47,908 bases of DNA from Gemmatimonadota bacterium (GCA_028874985.1 JAPPGI010000135.1:1-47908), one strand, 5' to 3'. Shown: positions 32,363 through 41,607, counted from the stretch's first letter. Translations and numbers: made by a program. The notes: generated from the sequence alone by a model not told the origin.

Positions 32363-32682
32363 TCCTCGCGACGGCCGAAGGCGTGGCCGGACACCGTGTG
32401 GAGCGCACGCTCGGGCTGGTACGCGGAAGCTCCGTCCGTGTTCGCCACGTGGGGATGGACATCATGGCCAGCCTGCGCAATCTGGCCGGCGGCGAGGTGT
32501 ACGAGTACACCAAACTCCTGGCGGAGGTGCGGGAGCAGGCCGTGGACCGGATGGTCGCGGAAGCGAGGGCACTGGGGGCGAACGGAATCCTGGCGATCCG
32601 CTTCCAGTCGGCGGAGGTGAGCCGCGCCGCCGCCGAGATGATGTGCTACGGAACGGCGGTGGTGCTGCGCGAGGAGGGTTGA
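32359..32682 (+). CDS. YbjQ-family protein (DUF74)
   Basis: The 107-residue product matches the YbjQ/DUF74 fold: ERTLGLVRGSSVRVRHVGMD, AVDRMVAEARALGANGILAI and RFQSAEVSR. The ATG at 32359 overlaps the anti-sigma stop. Family members are small soluble proteins of unknown function, often described as heavy-metal binding. The frame is open upstream to 32128, but that is the anti-sigma gene in the wrong frame. The C-terminal MCYGTAVVL is also typical. Confidence 0.85.
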   Translation: MILATAEGVAGHRVERTLGLVRGSSVRVRHVGMDIMASLRNLAGGEVYEYTKLLAEVREQAVDRMVAEARALGANGILAIRFQSAEVSRAAAEMMCYGTAVVLREEG

Positions 32683-32703
32683 GGGGGCGACCGCTTCCCC
32701 GGC

Positions 32704-33366
32704 TCAGGCGGCCGTCCGACTGCTGAAGTGCTCCATCTGCCGGTTGTGAATCCTGTCGATGATCATCAGCAGGATCAGGGTGAGCGGGACATGGAGGATA
32801 TCGACGGCGATGTCGCCCACGGCTTCCATGGTTTCCGCCTGCACGGCAACGCCTGCCCCGCGAGCGAACTGAATCCGGACCGGTCCGCCGGCGAACAGCA
32901 CCGGGACCCACCAGCCCGCGAGCCAAAGGCCCCACCACCAGACCAGGAGCGGTGACCCACCCTGCCGCCACCAGTGCTTCGGGTCGATGCTGGCCTGCCA
33001 GATCTCCTTCATGGCCTGGTAGGGCTTCCAGAACCATGCGATCGGCACGAAATACCAGCCGACCGCCCAGCCGGGCGTCATCTTCAGACCGGTCGCCCCC
33101 AACGCGCGGGCGTTGTGGTTGGCGCGGTGGATCCAGACGAGCACGAGGACCGCGGAGGCCACCGCGGCCCCGGCCATCACGATAGCCCACGGGATCACGA
33201 AGAGCAGGAGCAATGGCGATGGGGATTCCAGGCCGTAGCCCAGCAGTACGGCCGTCCTCGTGCCCGCCGAAAACAGCATTACGACGATGGACGCGCAGAG
33301 GAAGGTCCTGGTCCGGTTCGTCAACCGGGTGGGGTCGCGAAAACCGTGTCTTTCGGTGTCGTTCAT
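32704..33366 (-). CDS. DUF4328 four-helix membrane protein
   Basis: The 220-residue protein has the DUF4328 signature KMTPGWAVGWYFVPIAWFWK, then PYQAMKEIWQAS, and a WVWIHRA-like segment (VLVLVWIHRANHNARALGAT). Helices include FLCASIVVMLFSAGTRTAV, LLLLFVIPWAIVMAGAAVAS, WWWGLWLAGWWVPVLFAG and a last helix near 190-205. Function is unknown. Its 3' end faces the end of the ECF/YbjQ operon 21 bases away, so it belongs to a separate transcript. Confidence 0.88.
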   Translation of the reverse strand: MNDTERHGFRDPTRLTNRTRTFLCASIVVMLFSAGTRTAVLLGYGLESPSPLLLLFVIPWAIVMAGAAVASAVLVLVWIHRANHNARALGATGLKMTPGWAVGWYFVPIAWFWKPYQAMKEIWQASIDPKHWWRQGGSPLLVWWWGLWLAGWWVPVLFAGGPVRIQFARGAGVAVQAETMEAVGDIAVDILHVPLTLILLMIIDRIHNRQMEHFSSRTAA

Positions 33367-33391
33367 CGGCTCGGCGTCCTTTTTCTGCCTG

Positions 33392-34107
33392 TCAAGTTCC
33401 GTCTGAAGCGGCGAATCCTTCGAGCGACGGGGCGAACGGCGCCAGCCTTTCGGCCATCACGCCCGCCGCCTCCGGATTCGAATCCAAGAGAATGTAGCTC
33501 CGACCGTTGTGCGCCGCCGCCTCGCCGGTCGTACCGCTCCCGGCGAAGAAATCCAGCACGGTGTCTCCGGGACTGGAGTGTACCGTGATGGTACGTTCCA
33601 GCACCCCCAGAGGCTTCTGGTGGGATAGCCCGTCTTCTCCCCGCCGGTGGGGCTGACGATGGTGTGCCACCACACGTCGGTGGGGGTCTTGCCGCGGGCT
33701 GCCTTCTTCTTCCCCACCAGCCCCGGGGCCATGTAGGGGATCCGGTCCATCTCGTCGAAGTTGAAGGTGTAGGCGCGAGGGTCCTTCGCGTACCAGAAGA
33801 TGGTGTCGTGCTTGGCGGGCCACTTCCGCTTCGAGCGGGCGCCGTAGTCGTACGCCCAGACGATCTCGTTCATGAAGGAGGCACGGCCGAAGATCTCGTC
33901 GAGGCGGACCTTGCAGTAGTGGGCCTCGCGGTAGTCGATGTGGAGGAAGAAGGAGCCTGTCGGAGTGAGGACGCGGTGCGCTTCGCGGAAGGCGGGGAGC
34001 GAGGAAGGCGGGGTGGTCGTCGTGGCGGTCGTCGTAGCCGCCGCGGCCCACCACCTCGGTTCGGTAGCGGGCGCCCTGGAAGCCGGTGCGGTCGCCGCCC
34101 TCGGCCG
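33392..34107 (-). pseudogene. Site-specific DNA methyltransferase, truncated and frameshifted
   Basis: The pieces belong to a beta-class N6-adenine/N4-cytosine methyltransferase. In one frame are GDRTGFQGARYRTEVVGRGG and YDDRHDDHPAFLAP. Then, shifted by one base near 34008, come LPAFREAHRVLTPTGSFFLH, IDYREAHYCKVRLDEIFGRA, MNEIVWAYDYGARSKRKWPA and TDVWWHTIVSPTGGEKTGYP. A second shift near 33630 restores QKPLGVLERTITVHSSPGDT, VLDFFAGSGTTGEAA. The N-terminal DPPY catalytic motif and target-recognition start are absent because the sequence ends at the neighbouring barrel gene. The two shifts compensate each other. No specificity or restriction partner is visible. Confidence 0.85.
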
Positions 34108-34113
34108 GGCTGG

Positions 34114-34752
34114 TCAGAAGACGCGGTACTGGAGGGACACTCCGTAGGAGTTGCGGTTCTGCGAACCCAGTCGACCCGATCCCCCGACGCTCGCCTCAAG
34201 AGTGGTGCTGAACCTCCACAGGGTATACCCCAGCCCCAGCCCGATCCCCCACAACCCATAGGTCTGGTCGATCACGAATGGCTGGGCATCGCGCTTGATC
34301 ACTCCGCGACCGGCCTCGATGAACGCGAAGCCACTCAGTCCCGGACCCCTTCCATAACCCGACATGAAACGGCCGAAATAGAGCAGATCCCGTTCAGTGG
34401 CGCGCGGGACGTACTTCTCAATCATCTGGACGACGAATTGGGCGGAAATCCATGGCATGGGCAGCGACAGCGGGGGTACCGGCTGAGGAATATGCCAGGT
34501 TACCTGAACGCTCCCGCCGGGGGACGCCACGTCCTTCAATACCATTCTGGCGCCCGCGAAGGCCTCGAAACCGCCATCCTGGTCGTAGGTGGCGTCATCC
34601 GTGGCCACCCGCTCCTGGGCCTGAAGGCCGGCGGCGGCAACCCCGCCTGCCAGCATCAACACAGCCATGAACGGGAGGACCGTGCCCGTTCTCGACGTTC
34701 TGATCGCCGGGGCACCCTGCTCCCGGTGTTCGAGGTTCTTGCATTCCGTCAT
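34114..34752 (-). CDS. Outer-membrane beta-barrel-like protein
   Basis: The 212-residue product has an export signal (FMAVLMLAGGVAAAGLQAQ) and a mature part of alternating hydrophobic strands, ending in SYGVSLQYRVF. The terminal Phe with aromatics at odd positions is the usual signal for the BAM outer-membrane insertion machine. Middle strands include FAFIEAGRGVIKRDAQPF, LWGIGLGLGYTLWRFST and LEASVGGSG. I do not recognise the family. The start ATG 34752 (MTECKNLEHREQGAP) may be late, since the signal lies at residues 27-46. Its stop lies only a few bases from the broken methyltransferase. Confidence 0.65.
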   Translation of the reverse strand: MTECKNLEHREQGAPAIRTSRTGTVLPFMAVLMLAGGVAAAGLQAQERVATDDATYDQDGGFEAFAGARMVLKDVASPGGSVQVTWHIPQPVPPLSLPMPWISAQFVVQMIEKYVPRATERDLLYFGRFMSGYGRGPGLSGFAFIEAGRGVIKRDAQPFVIDQTYGLWGIGLGLGYTLWRFSTTLEASVGGSGRLGSQNRNSYGVSLQYRVF

Positions 34753-34980
34753 TTCTACCCCCCGGTGTTTCCCGGCCTCCAGGACCGCCTACGTTGCACT
34801 TGCCGAGCTTTTGTCAAGTTGGCGTGCCGAACTGTTCTTGGCAACTTTCTCTCTGTCGGCACTCTCTCCGTCGGCCGTGGCTGGCAGGCGGTCCCGGCCC
34901 GGCGTTCCACGTGAGGGGGGAAGGAAATGTGCAGCCCGGGCGACGAGGGCGGCGGACACGGGTCGCCGGGTCGGCCTTGA

Positions 34981-36609
34981 TCACCAGTCCCCCCCCTCCG
35001 AAGCCGTCGCGGCCTCCTTCGCCCTTCTCACCATCTCGCGCACATCGGCCAGGAGCTTCTGCGCATCGTAGACGATCCCGTCCTTGATCGTGTACTTGAC
35101 GCCCCCCACCCGTTCCACCTCCCCGGTCTCGTCGTTGAGCTTCACGGCGCCATTGCCGTACAGGACCTTGAGATTCCGGAGCGGGTTCTCGTCCACGACG
35201 ACCATGTCGGCCTTGAGTCCCGCGCGGAGTATCCCGAAATCGATCTTCGCCCCCTTGGGGTCGTGGAGTTCCTCGGCTCCGAAGAGGGTGGCCGAGCGGA
35301 TGACCTCGACGGGGTGGAAGCCGGCCTCGCGCAGCAGCTCGAGTTCACGGATGTAGTCGAAGCCGTAGAGCTTGTAGATGAACCCGGAGTCGGAGCCCGT
35401 CGTGACGCGCCCGCCCGCGTTCTTGTAGTCGTTCAGAAAGTGCATCCACTTCCGGAAGAACCTCTTCCAGTGGAATTCGTCCTCGGTGGTCCAGTAGAAC
35501 CAGTAGGAGCCGTGCGCCCGGCGCGACGGCTGGTAGAACTCCCAGAGGCTCGGCAGCGTGTACTCGTCGTGGAAATCGGCCTCGCGGGAACGCATCACGT
35601 CGCGGCTGGCCTCGTAGATGGTCATGGTCGGGTCTATGCCGAAGCCGAGTTCCAGGAAGCGGTCGATCAGATCGTTCCACTGCTCCGATCCCGGCTCGGC
35701 GGCCTGGTACCAGAGACGCCCGACGTTGCCGAAGCGGTGCTGCTCGTTCCGGTAGTTGTAGTCGAGCGGCCAGTCCTGGATGCTGTAGTCGGTCAGCATC
35801 GACTCCATTAGGCCGTAGTAGTGTGTCATCATGTCCAGGCCGATCTCGGCGGCGTCGAGCGCGGTCATGCGCACCACACCCATCTGGCCGAGGTGGGCGA
35901 CCGTGCCGAGCCCGTGCCGGTGCCCCTCGTCTATCACCGCGGCCATGATATCGGGGTCCATGGCGCCCAGCTTGAGGCCGTCGATCTTCGCGCCCTCGAC
36001 CTCGACGGCGGCTGCCCAGCGGACCCACTCGCGGGCTTTTTCCGGCGAATCGACGCGTCCGTTGTCCCAGGCCTCGCCGGGACGGGCGTAGGTGAACATG
36101 CGCGGCGCCACGATCTCGTTGCGCGCCGCCGCGGCCTTCTCCCTCAGTGCCCACATCATCGGGCCGTGGCCGACGCCGCGGGAGGTGGTGATGCCGTGTC
36201 CCATCCACAGCTTGTAGACGTACTCGGGCTGCGGTGCCTTGCCGGAGCCGCCGGTGTGCGCGTGCATGTCCACGAAGCCGGGCATGATGTACATGCCGGA
36301 CATGTCCATCTCCCTGGTGGCGCCGGCGGGTCGGCGGTTCTCGTTGATGAGGACGCCCGGATATCCAACCGGTTGGATTAGGGATATCCTATCACCTTCG
36401 ATCACGATATCCATCGGGCCGATGGGGGGTGCTCCGGTTCCGTCGATGATCGTGGCGCCCCTGAGAATGAGCCGTTCGTGGGGGCCGTCGCCTTCGTCGG
36501 CGCGGCGGAGCGTGGTGGGCTCCATCTGCGCGCGGAGAGTGGACGGAATCGCCGTTGCGAGAATGACGGCGGATGCGAACATTCGGCTCGGGCGGCGCGG
36601 GAACTCCAT
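34981..36609 (-). CDS. Exported amidohydrolase
   Basis: Metal-dependent hydrolase of the amidohydrolase superfamily, 542 residues. ATG 36609 is chosen because AGGAGGTG lies 6 bases upstream; the frame extends further to 36651. A signal peptide is present (MFASAVILATAIPSTLRAQ). Family motifs are LRGATIIDGTGAPP, GFVDMHAHTGGSG (His116, His118), KIDGLKLG, a His in LGTVAHLG, MTHYYG, and the late Asp in VTTGSDSGF with TLFGAEELHDP and GLKADMVVVDENPL. This is a D-aminoacylase/imidazolonepropionase-like exported hydrolase; the substrate is unknown. The gene is alone on its transcript. Confidence 0.88.
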   Translation of the reverse strand: MEFPRRPSRMFASAVILATAIPSTLRAQMEPTTLRRADEGDGPHERLILRGATIIDGTGAPPIGPMDIVIEGDRISLIQPVGYPGVLINENRRPAGATREMDMSGMYIMPGFVDMHAHTGGSGKAPQPEYVYKLWMGHGITTSRGVGHGPMMWALREKAAAARNEIVAPRMFTYARPGEAWDNGRVDSPEKAREWVRWAAAVEVEGAKIDGLKLGAMDPDIMAAVIDEGHRHGLGTVAHLGQMGVVRMTALDAAEIGLDMMTHYYGLMESMLTDYSIQDWPLDYNYRNEQHRFGNVGRLWYQAAEPGSEQWNDLIDRFLELGFGIDPTMTIYEASRDVMRSREADFHDEYTLPSLWEFYQPSRRAHGSYWFYWTTEDEFHWKRFFRKWMHFLNDYKNAGGRVTTGSDSGFIYKLYGFDYIRELELLREAGFHPVEVIRSATLFGAEELHDPKGAKIDFGILRAGLKADMVVVDENPLRNLKVLYGNGAVKLNDETGEVERVGGVKYTIKDGIVYDAQKLLADVREMVRRAKEAATASEGGDW

Positions 36610-36707
36610 TCGGCACCTCCTGGTGGGTGAATCGACGGGCAGGGTTCCCAATGTACGCGGGTGGCCCGGCGCGTGGACAGAAGCCGCGGCCCGGATTAGC
36701 GTTTTCC

Positions 36708-38834
36708 ATGACCCGACACGATGCCGAAGAGGGCGGTCCCGCAGCAGTCGCCGCCGATCCCCGGGAGATGAGCTTCGGTGAAGTGGCCGGCGAGGCCGCC
36801 CGGCTCCACAGGGAACTTCACCGCCACAACCATCTCTACCACGCCGAGGCCGCCCCCGAGATCTCCGACTCGGCGTACGATGAACTCTTTCGCCGGCTGC
36901 AGGTTATCGAGGCGGCGCATCCCGGCCTGGTGACTCCCGATTCACCCACTCAGCGTGTAGGTGCGGACCCGCTGGAGAGTCTCCCCAACATCGAACACGC
37001 CGCTCCCATGCTGTCGCTCGACTCGGCGCGCGAAGTCGAGGAAGTCCGCCGTTTCGACGAGCGGCTGCGCAAAACCCTCGGAGACGAGAAGATCAGGTAC
37101 GTCCTCGAACCGAAGCTTGACGGTGCATCCTTGGAGCTCGTGTACGTGGACGGTGTGCTGGAGCGCGCGGTGACAAGAGGGAACGGACGTGTGGGCGAGG
37201 GGGTGACCGAGAACGTGCGGACGATTCCGACCGTCCCATTGCGGCTGCGCGGGCGGGAGCCGCCGGTCCCGGCGTTTCTTTCCGTGAGGGGCGAGGTGAT
37301 CATGTGCCTGAGCGATTTCGAGTCGCTCAACCAACGGCGCATCGAAGCGGCCAAACCCCCGTACCAGAACCCCCGCAACGCAACTTCCGGCGCGCTGCGC
37401 CAGCTTGATTCCCGGATCACGGCGCGACGGCCCCTGACCGTGCTCGCCTACGACATCATGGCGGTCGAGGGGGCCGCGTTCGACTCCGACTCGGAGGGGA
37501 TCGAGGCGCTGAGGGCGTGGGGGCTCAAGACGCCCGAGCGGGTGACCGTGGCCGAGTCGGTGGAAGAGATCGCCAGGTACCACCGCGCCTTCGACCGCGA
37601 CCGGGAGTCCCTCGACTATGAGATCGACGGTGTGGTTGTCAAGCTTGATGCGCTGGCACCGCGGACCCTGCTCGGCAGCACCGCACACCACCCCAGATGG
37701 GCGATCGCGTTCAAGTTCGAGCCGCGCAAGGAGATCACGCGCATCGACCGGATCCTGGTCTCGGTGGGCCGCACGGGAGTCCTCACGCCCGTGGCGCTGC
37801 TCCGCCCGGTCGAGGTGGGAGGAGTGACCGTATCGAGGGCTTCCCTGCACAACCGCGAGGAGCTGGAGCGGAAGGATGTCCGGGAGGGCGACCTGGTGCG
37901 CGTGCAGCGGGCCGGCGACGTGATCCCGCAGGTCGTCGAGCGCATTGATGAGGATGGACACGAGCGTGGCGAGCTGTTCACCATGCCGGGTGCGTGCCCC
38001 TCGTGTGGGACGGAGCCCGTGGAGAGGGGACCCTTCACGATCTGTCCGAACCATCTAGCGTGCCCCGCGCAGCTGAAGGGGCGCATCACCCACTTCGGAT
38101 CCCGGGCCGCACTGGACATCGAGGGGCTGGGCGCGGAGACGGCCGCGCTGCTCGTCGAGGAGGGGCTGGTGGGGGAGTTGGCCGATCTCTTCGAGCTGAC
38201 GGAGGATGACCTCCTGCCGCTCGAGGGGTTCGCGGCAGTGTCGGCGCGCAATCTGGTGGGTGCGATCCGGGAGCGCAGGCAGGTGGAGCTGGCCAGGTTC
38301 CTGGTGGGATTGGGGATCCCCGAGGTGGGGGTGGCGGTGGCGCGTGACCTGGCCATGCATTTCCGGGGGATCGAGGCCGTGCGGAGCGCCCCCGCGGAGG
38401 CGCTCGAGAGTATCCACGGGGTGGGGGAGAAGATGTCGGCGGCGATACGGGGGTTCTTCGGCGCGCCGGATGTGCGCGACGCCCTGGACCGGCTGCTGAA
38501 CCGGGGGTTCCGGTTTGTCGTGCCGGACGGGCCGCCGGCCGGGGAGGAGGGGGGGTGGGCGGGGAAGACGGTCGTGCTTACGGGAACGCTGGAGTCGTTC
38601 TCAAGAAGCAGGCTCAGGGACATGCTCCGGGACCTGGGGGCTCGGGTTACGGGCTCGGTGAGTTCCCGCACCGACTTCCTGGTTGCCGGTGCCGACCCAG
38701 GTTCGAAGCTGGAGAAGGCCCGTCGGTTGGGGGTGGAGGTGCTGGACGAAGCGCAGTTGCGGGAACGCCTGGGCCGGCGGGAAGGGGACGGTCGCCCCGA
38801 GAACCTGCCGGCTCGGGACCGGGGGCGCGGTTGA
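36708..38834 (+). CDS. ligA: NAD-dependent DNA ligase LigA
   Basis: Joins nicks in DNA during replication and repair. The 708-residue protein starts at ATG 36708; an upstream ATG at 36573 is in frame but gives a non-family extension. The adenylation motif YVLEPKLDGASLEL has the AMP-binding Lys136. The N-terminal NAD-binding Ia region is YHAEAAPEISDSAYDELFRR. The OB-fold, the zinc finger (CPSCGTEPVE and CPNHLACPAQL) and the HhH domains follow. A C-terminal BRCT domain is TVVLTGTLESFSRSRLRDML. Length is close to typical (about 670). It is coupled to the antiporter gene by a TTGA overlap. Confidence 0.97.
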   Translation: MTRHDAEEGGPAAVAADPREMSFGEVAGEAARLHRELHRHNHLYHAEAAPEISDSAYDELFRRLQVIEAAHPGLVTPDSPTQRVGADPLESLPNIEHAAPMLSLDSAREVEEVRRFDERLRKTLGDEKIRYVLEPKLDGASLELVYVDGVLERAVTRGNGRVGEGVTENVRTIPTVPLRLRGREPPVPAFLSVRGEVIMCLSDFESLNQRRIEAAKPPYQNPRNATSGALRQLDSRITARRPLTVLAYDIMAVEGAAFDSDSEGIEALRAWGLKTPERVTVAESVEEIARYHRAFDRDRESLDYEIDGVVVKLDALAPRTLLGSTAHHPRWAIAFKFEPRKEITRIDRILVSVGRTGVLTPVALLRPVEVGGVTVSRASLHNREELERKDVREGDLVRVQRAGDVIPQVVERIDEDGHERGELFTMPGACPSCGTEPVERGPFTICPNHLACPAQLKGRITHFGSRAALDIEGLGAETAALLVEEGLVGELADLFELTEDDLLPLEGFAAVSARNLVGAIRERRQVELARFLVGLGIPEVGVAVARDLAMHFRGIEAVRSAPAEALESIHGVGEKMSAAIRGFFGAPDVRDALDRLLNRGFRFVVPDGPPAGEEGGWAGKTVVLTGTLESFSRSRLRDMLRDLGARVTGSVSSRTDFLVAGADPGSKLEKARRLGVEVLDEAQLRERLGRREGDGRPENLPARDRGRG

Positions 38835-39805
38835 CCACCCTGCTCGGGAACTCCGCCCTGGTTGTAGGCGGGTGCGGAGCCCTCTACTTCGGTGCCGAGT
38901 GGTTGGTGCGGGGGGCTGCGAGAATCGCATCCCAGATGGGCATCAGTCCGATCGTCGTGGGCCTTACCCTCGTGTCCCTGGGAACCTCCGCCCCTGAACT
39001 GGTTGTGGGTGTCTTCGCCGCGCTCGAAGGAAAGACGGGGCTGCTGGTCGGCAATGTCATGGGCTCGAACCTCGCCAACATCGGGCTGATTCTCGGGGCC
39101 ACGGCGGTGATCCGGCCATTGAAGGTCGCGGACAGGGTGGTCACCCGCGACGTGCCGATCATGGTGGTCATCTCGATCTTCGTCTTCCCACTGGTGCAGG
39201 ATCTGCGGATCGATCGGGCCGAGGGGGTGATCCTTCTGGTCCTCCTGACCGTGTACGTGGCCTTCACCTTCCACACCGCCGAGGAGGACCTGCCCGAGCT
39301 CCGCCACGACGGCGATACCGTCTCCGAGGAGGCTGCGGAGATCGAGGGAGCGGGCGGTGTGCTGGGAAACCTGGGTCTCGTCGCCGCGGGCGCGCTGGGG
39401 CTCGGGTTCGGGGGCAAGGCGATCGTGGACGGTGCCTCCGAGCTGGCCCTGCTGCTCGGAGCGAGTCCAGAGGTGATCGGGCTGACCCTCGTCGCCGTGG
39501 GGACGTCGCTGCCGGAACTGGTGACGTCGATCGTGGCCGCAGCGCGGCAGCAGGTGGACATCGCCGTCGGCAACATCGTGGGATCCAACATCTTCAACCT
39601 GACTGCAGTGCTGGGGGTGTCTACGCTGGTAACCGGATTCCCGGTGAATCCAACGATTCTGACCCACCAGCTTCCGGCGGTTCTGGTCCTTTCGTTCCTC
39701 GTCTGGCCGGTTACGGCAACCGCCCGCAAGGTGAGGCGCTCGGAGGGTCTGCTGCTCCTGGTCGCCTACTTCAGCTTCACGGTCTGGATCACCCTTGTCG
39801 ACTGA
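38831..39805 (+). CDS. Calcium/sodium antiporter (CaCA family, YrbG-like)
   Basis: An inner-membrane exchanger of 324 residues. The two alpha-repeats hold the ion-binding motifs: GLTLVSLGTSAPELVVGVFA (first) and GLTLVAVGTSLPELVTSIVA (second). GNVMGSNLANIGLILGA and GNIVGSNIFNLTAVLGV are the paired N/D-rich ends. The start is TTG 38831, overlapping the ligA stop. A cytoplasmic acidic loop (AEEDLPELRHDGDTVSEEAA) separates the halves. Which ions are moved is not readable. The 3' end overlaps the following aminotransferase gene by 11 bases. Confidence 0.95.
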   Translation: MTTLLGNSALVVGGCGALYFGAEWLVRGAARIASQMGISPIVVGLTLVSLGTSAPELVVGVFAALEGKTGLLVGNVMGSNLANIGLILGATAVIRPLKVADRVVTRDVPIMVVISIFVFPLVQDLRIDRAEGVILLVLLTVYVAFTFHTAEEDLPELRHDGDTVSEEAAEIEGAGGVLGNLGLVAAGALGLGFGGKAIVDGASELALLLGASPEVIGLTLVAVGTSLPELVTSIVAAARQQVDIAVGNIVGSNIFNLTAVLGVSTLVTGFPVNPTILTHQLPAVLVLSFLVWPVTATARKVRRSEGLLLLVAYFSFTVWITLVD

Positions 39806-41093
39806 GGGCGAAACGACCACCGGCGAAGATCCGCGCGAACGGTGGGCTGCGCGACTGTCACGGGTGGAGTCCCGCAACGTGACCTTCCTGGAGAGTCTTC
39901 CCCCCTTCTGGACGCACGCTTCGGGCGGCCAGGTCCGAGACGCCGCCGGGAACGCCTATCTGGACTTCTCCGGTGCGTTCGGAGTTGCCTTTGCCGGTCA
40001 CCGTCATCCCAGGGTCGTTGCGCGAATCCGGCGGCAGGCGGAGCGGCTGATCCACGGAATGGGAGATGTCCATCCCCCGGTGGCCAAGGTGGAATTCCTG
40101 GAGGCGCTGGGGGCTCGCCTGCCGTGGCCCTCATCCAGGACGATTCTGGGGCTGAGCGGTTCCGATGCGATCGAGGCCGCCCTGAAGACGGCGTACCTGG
40201 CAACCGGAAAACCGGGGGTCGTCGCCTTCGAGGGAAGCTACCACGGGCTGACGCTCGGAGCTCTTGCGGCTACAGGCCGGGAACATTTTCGGCGCCCTTT
40301 CGACCGGCGCCTCGCGGATCATGTGCGCTTCGTACCCTTTCCGGATTCGCCGGCCGGCGCAAAGAGGGCTCTTGCCGGGGTGACGGAGCTCCTGGCGGGC
40401 AGTTCGCCCGTGCCATTCGGGGCGGTGATCGCAGAGCCCATACAGGGCCGCGCCGGGATCCGAATTCCCCCGCGTGGATTCCTGGCCGAACTCGGCCGGC
40501 GGACCCGGGCCGGCGGTGCCCTGCTCATCACCGACGAGATCTTCACGGGCATGGGGCGCACCGGAGTCCTCTTTGCGGCCGAGCACGACGACACCGTCCC
40601 GGATCTCATGTGTCTGGGCAAGGCGCTTGGCGGAGGGATGCCGCTATCGGCGTGCTGCGGTCCGGATACGGTCATGGACGCGTGGCCGCCGTCAACGGGC
40701 GAGGCCATTCATACGAGCACCTTCCTGGGCCATCCACTCGGCTGCGCGGGTGGGTTGGGCTTTCTGGAGGCCTTGGACGCCGATGACCTCGTTGGTAGGG
40801 CGGGGCGCCTGGGCGCGTCTGCTCTCGGCTATCTGAAGGCCAGTCTGCACGGCGATGCCGATGTGGTGGAAGTACGAGGCCGGGGGTTGATGCTGGGGGT
40901 CGAGCTCCGAAAGACCGGCCGTGCGGGTCCGGCGGCGCAGGTTGCCGGGAAGGCGCTGGAACAGGGGCTGATTGTCCTCCCCGGCGGTGAAGACGGCGAG
41001 GTGGTTGAGGTTGTTCCTCCGGCGACACTCGCATCGGAGGAGCTGGAAAAGGGTCTTGCGATCCTGGTGGCGTCGATCCGCTCAGCGCGCTGA
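39795..41093 (+). CDS. Class III aminotransferase
   Basis: PLP-dependent aminotransferase of the acetylornithine/GABA transaminase group, 432 residues. PLP-binding features are GLSGSDAIEAALKTAYLATG, FEGSYHGLTLGALAATG, ITDEIFTGMGRTGVLFAAEH and the Schiff-base Lys in DLMCLGKALGGGMPLSACCG. Substrate is not decided. The start TTG 39795 lies inside the antiporter gene and shares 11 bases with it; the first 25 residues (MSTEGETTTGEDPRER) are polar and may be optional. No aldehyde dehydrogenase partner is adjacent. The C-terminal part converges on and overlaps the pterin dehydratase gene by 12 bases. Confidence 0.9.
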   Translation: MSTEGETTTGEDPRERWAARLSRVESRNVTFLESLPPFWTHASGGQVRDAAGNAYLDFSGAFGVAFAGHRHPRVVARIRRQAERLIHGMGDVHPPVAKVEFLEALGARLPWPSSRTILGLSGSDAIEAALKTAYLATGKPGVVAFEGSYHGLTLGALAATGREHFRRPFDRRLADHVRFVPFPDSPAGAKRALAGVTELLAGSSPVPFGAVIAEPIQGRAGIRIPPRGFLAELGRRTRAGGALLITDEIFTGMGRTGVLFAAEHDDTVPDLMCLGKALGGGMPLSACCGPDTVMDAWPPSTGEAIHTSTFLGHPLGCAGGLGFLEALDADDLVGRAGRLGASALGYLKASLHGDADVVEVRGRGLMLGVELRKTGRAGPAAQVAGKALEQGLIVLPGGEDGEVVEVVPPATLASEELEKGLAILVASIRSAR

Positions 41094-41372
41094 CGTCGCG
41101 AAATCGATACGCTCGGCCAGATCCAGATCACGCTGGGTGACACCGCCCGCGTCGTGAGACCTGAGCCTCAGAAACACCTTGTCGTAGCGGATCCTGATCT
41201 CGGGGTGGTGGTTCAACTCGTCCGCGATGGTCGCCACTCGGTTGACAAACACGACGGCGCTGCGGAAGGAGGGGAAGACGTACTTCTTGCGGATGGTATC
41301 GTCGCGGAACTTCCACCTGGCGTGGGCCGCGGCCCACGCTTCGACCGCCTCCAGCGGAAGTCGCTCTGCCAT
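41082..41372 (-). CDS. Pterin-4a-carbinolamine dehydratase
   Basis: Dehydrates 4a-hydroxytetrahydrobiopterin and helps recycle the cofactor of aromatic amino acid hydroxylases. The 96-residue product has the active-site ELNHHPEIRIRYDKVFLRL (His55, His56) and SHDAGGVTQRDLDLAERID with the third His (His73). ATG 41372 has GGGAGG about 10 bases upstream and gives the normal family length of about 95; the frame is open to 41504. A phenylalanine hydroxylase gene is not in the window. Confidence 0.92.
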   Translation of the reverse strand: MAERLPLEAVEAWAAAHARWKFRDDTIRKKYVFPSFRSAVVFVNRVATIADELNHHPEIRIRYDKVFLRLRSHDAGGVTQRDLDLAERIDFATSAR

Positions 41373-41531
41373 CAGGTGTTTTTCCTCCCTTCTCGCGACC
41401 GACGTTGCGGTGTTGTCCACAATCAACCCAAGGGCCGGAAATATAACGACATGGAGGGCCGGGGCAACCCCGAATTCACGGTCCGGCTGACCAACGGGCA
41501 CCAAGCGGGGGTCGGGCTCGGGGAGCTTGCC

Positions 41532-41560
41532 TTGGCACGTCTAACCTGCTTGGATACACT
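41532..41560 (+). promoter_or_regulatory. Sigma-70-type promoter for the DUF2236 gene
   Basis: TTGGCA (41532-41537), a 17-base spacer, then TACACT (41555-41560), with the GTG start at 41608. Spacing is optimal and each box differs from consensus at one or two positions. Confidence 0.5.
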
Positions 41561-41607
41561 TGCTTGCGAGATTCCGGCAGCCCGCAGTCAGGAGCGGAGA
41601 ACAGCGT

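Noticed and set aside
37616-39877. 753-residue minus-strand frame opposite ligA and the antiporter
   Set aside because: Shadow frame rich in Ser/Arg/Pro without motifs; the plus strand has two certain genes.
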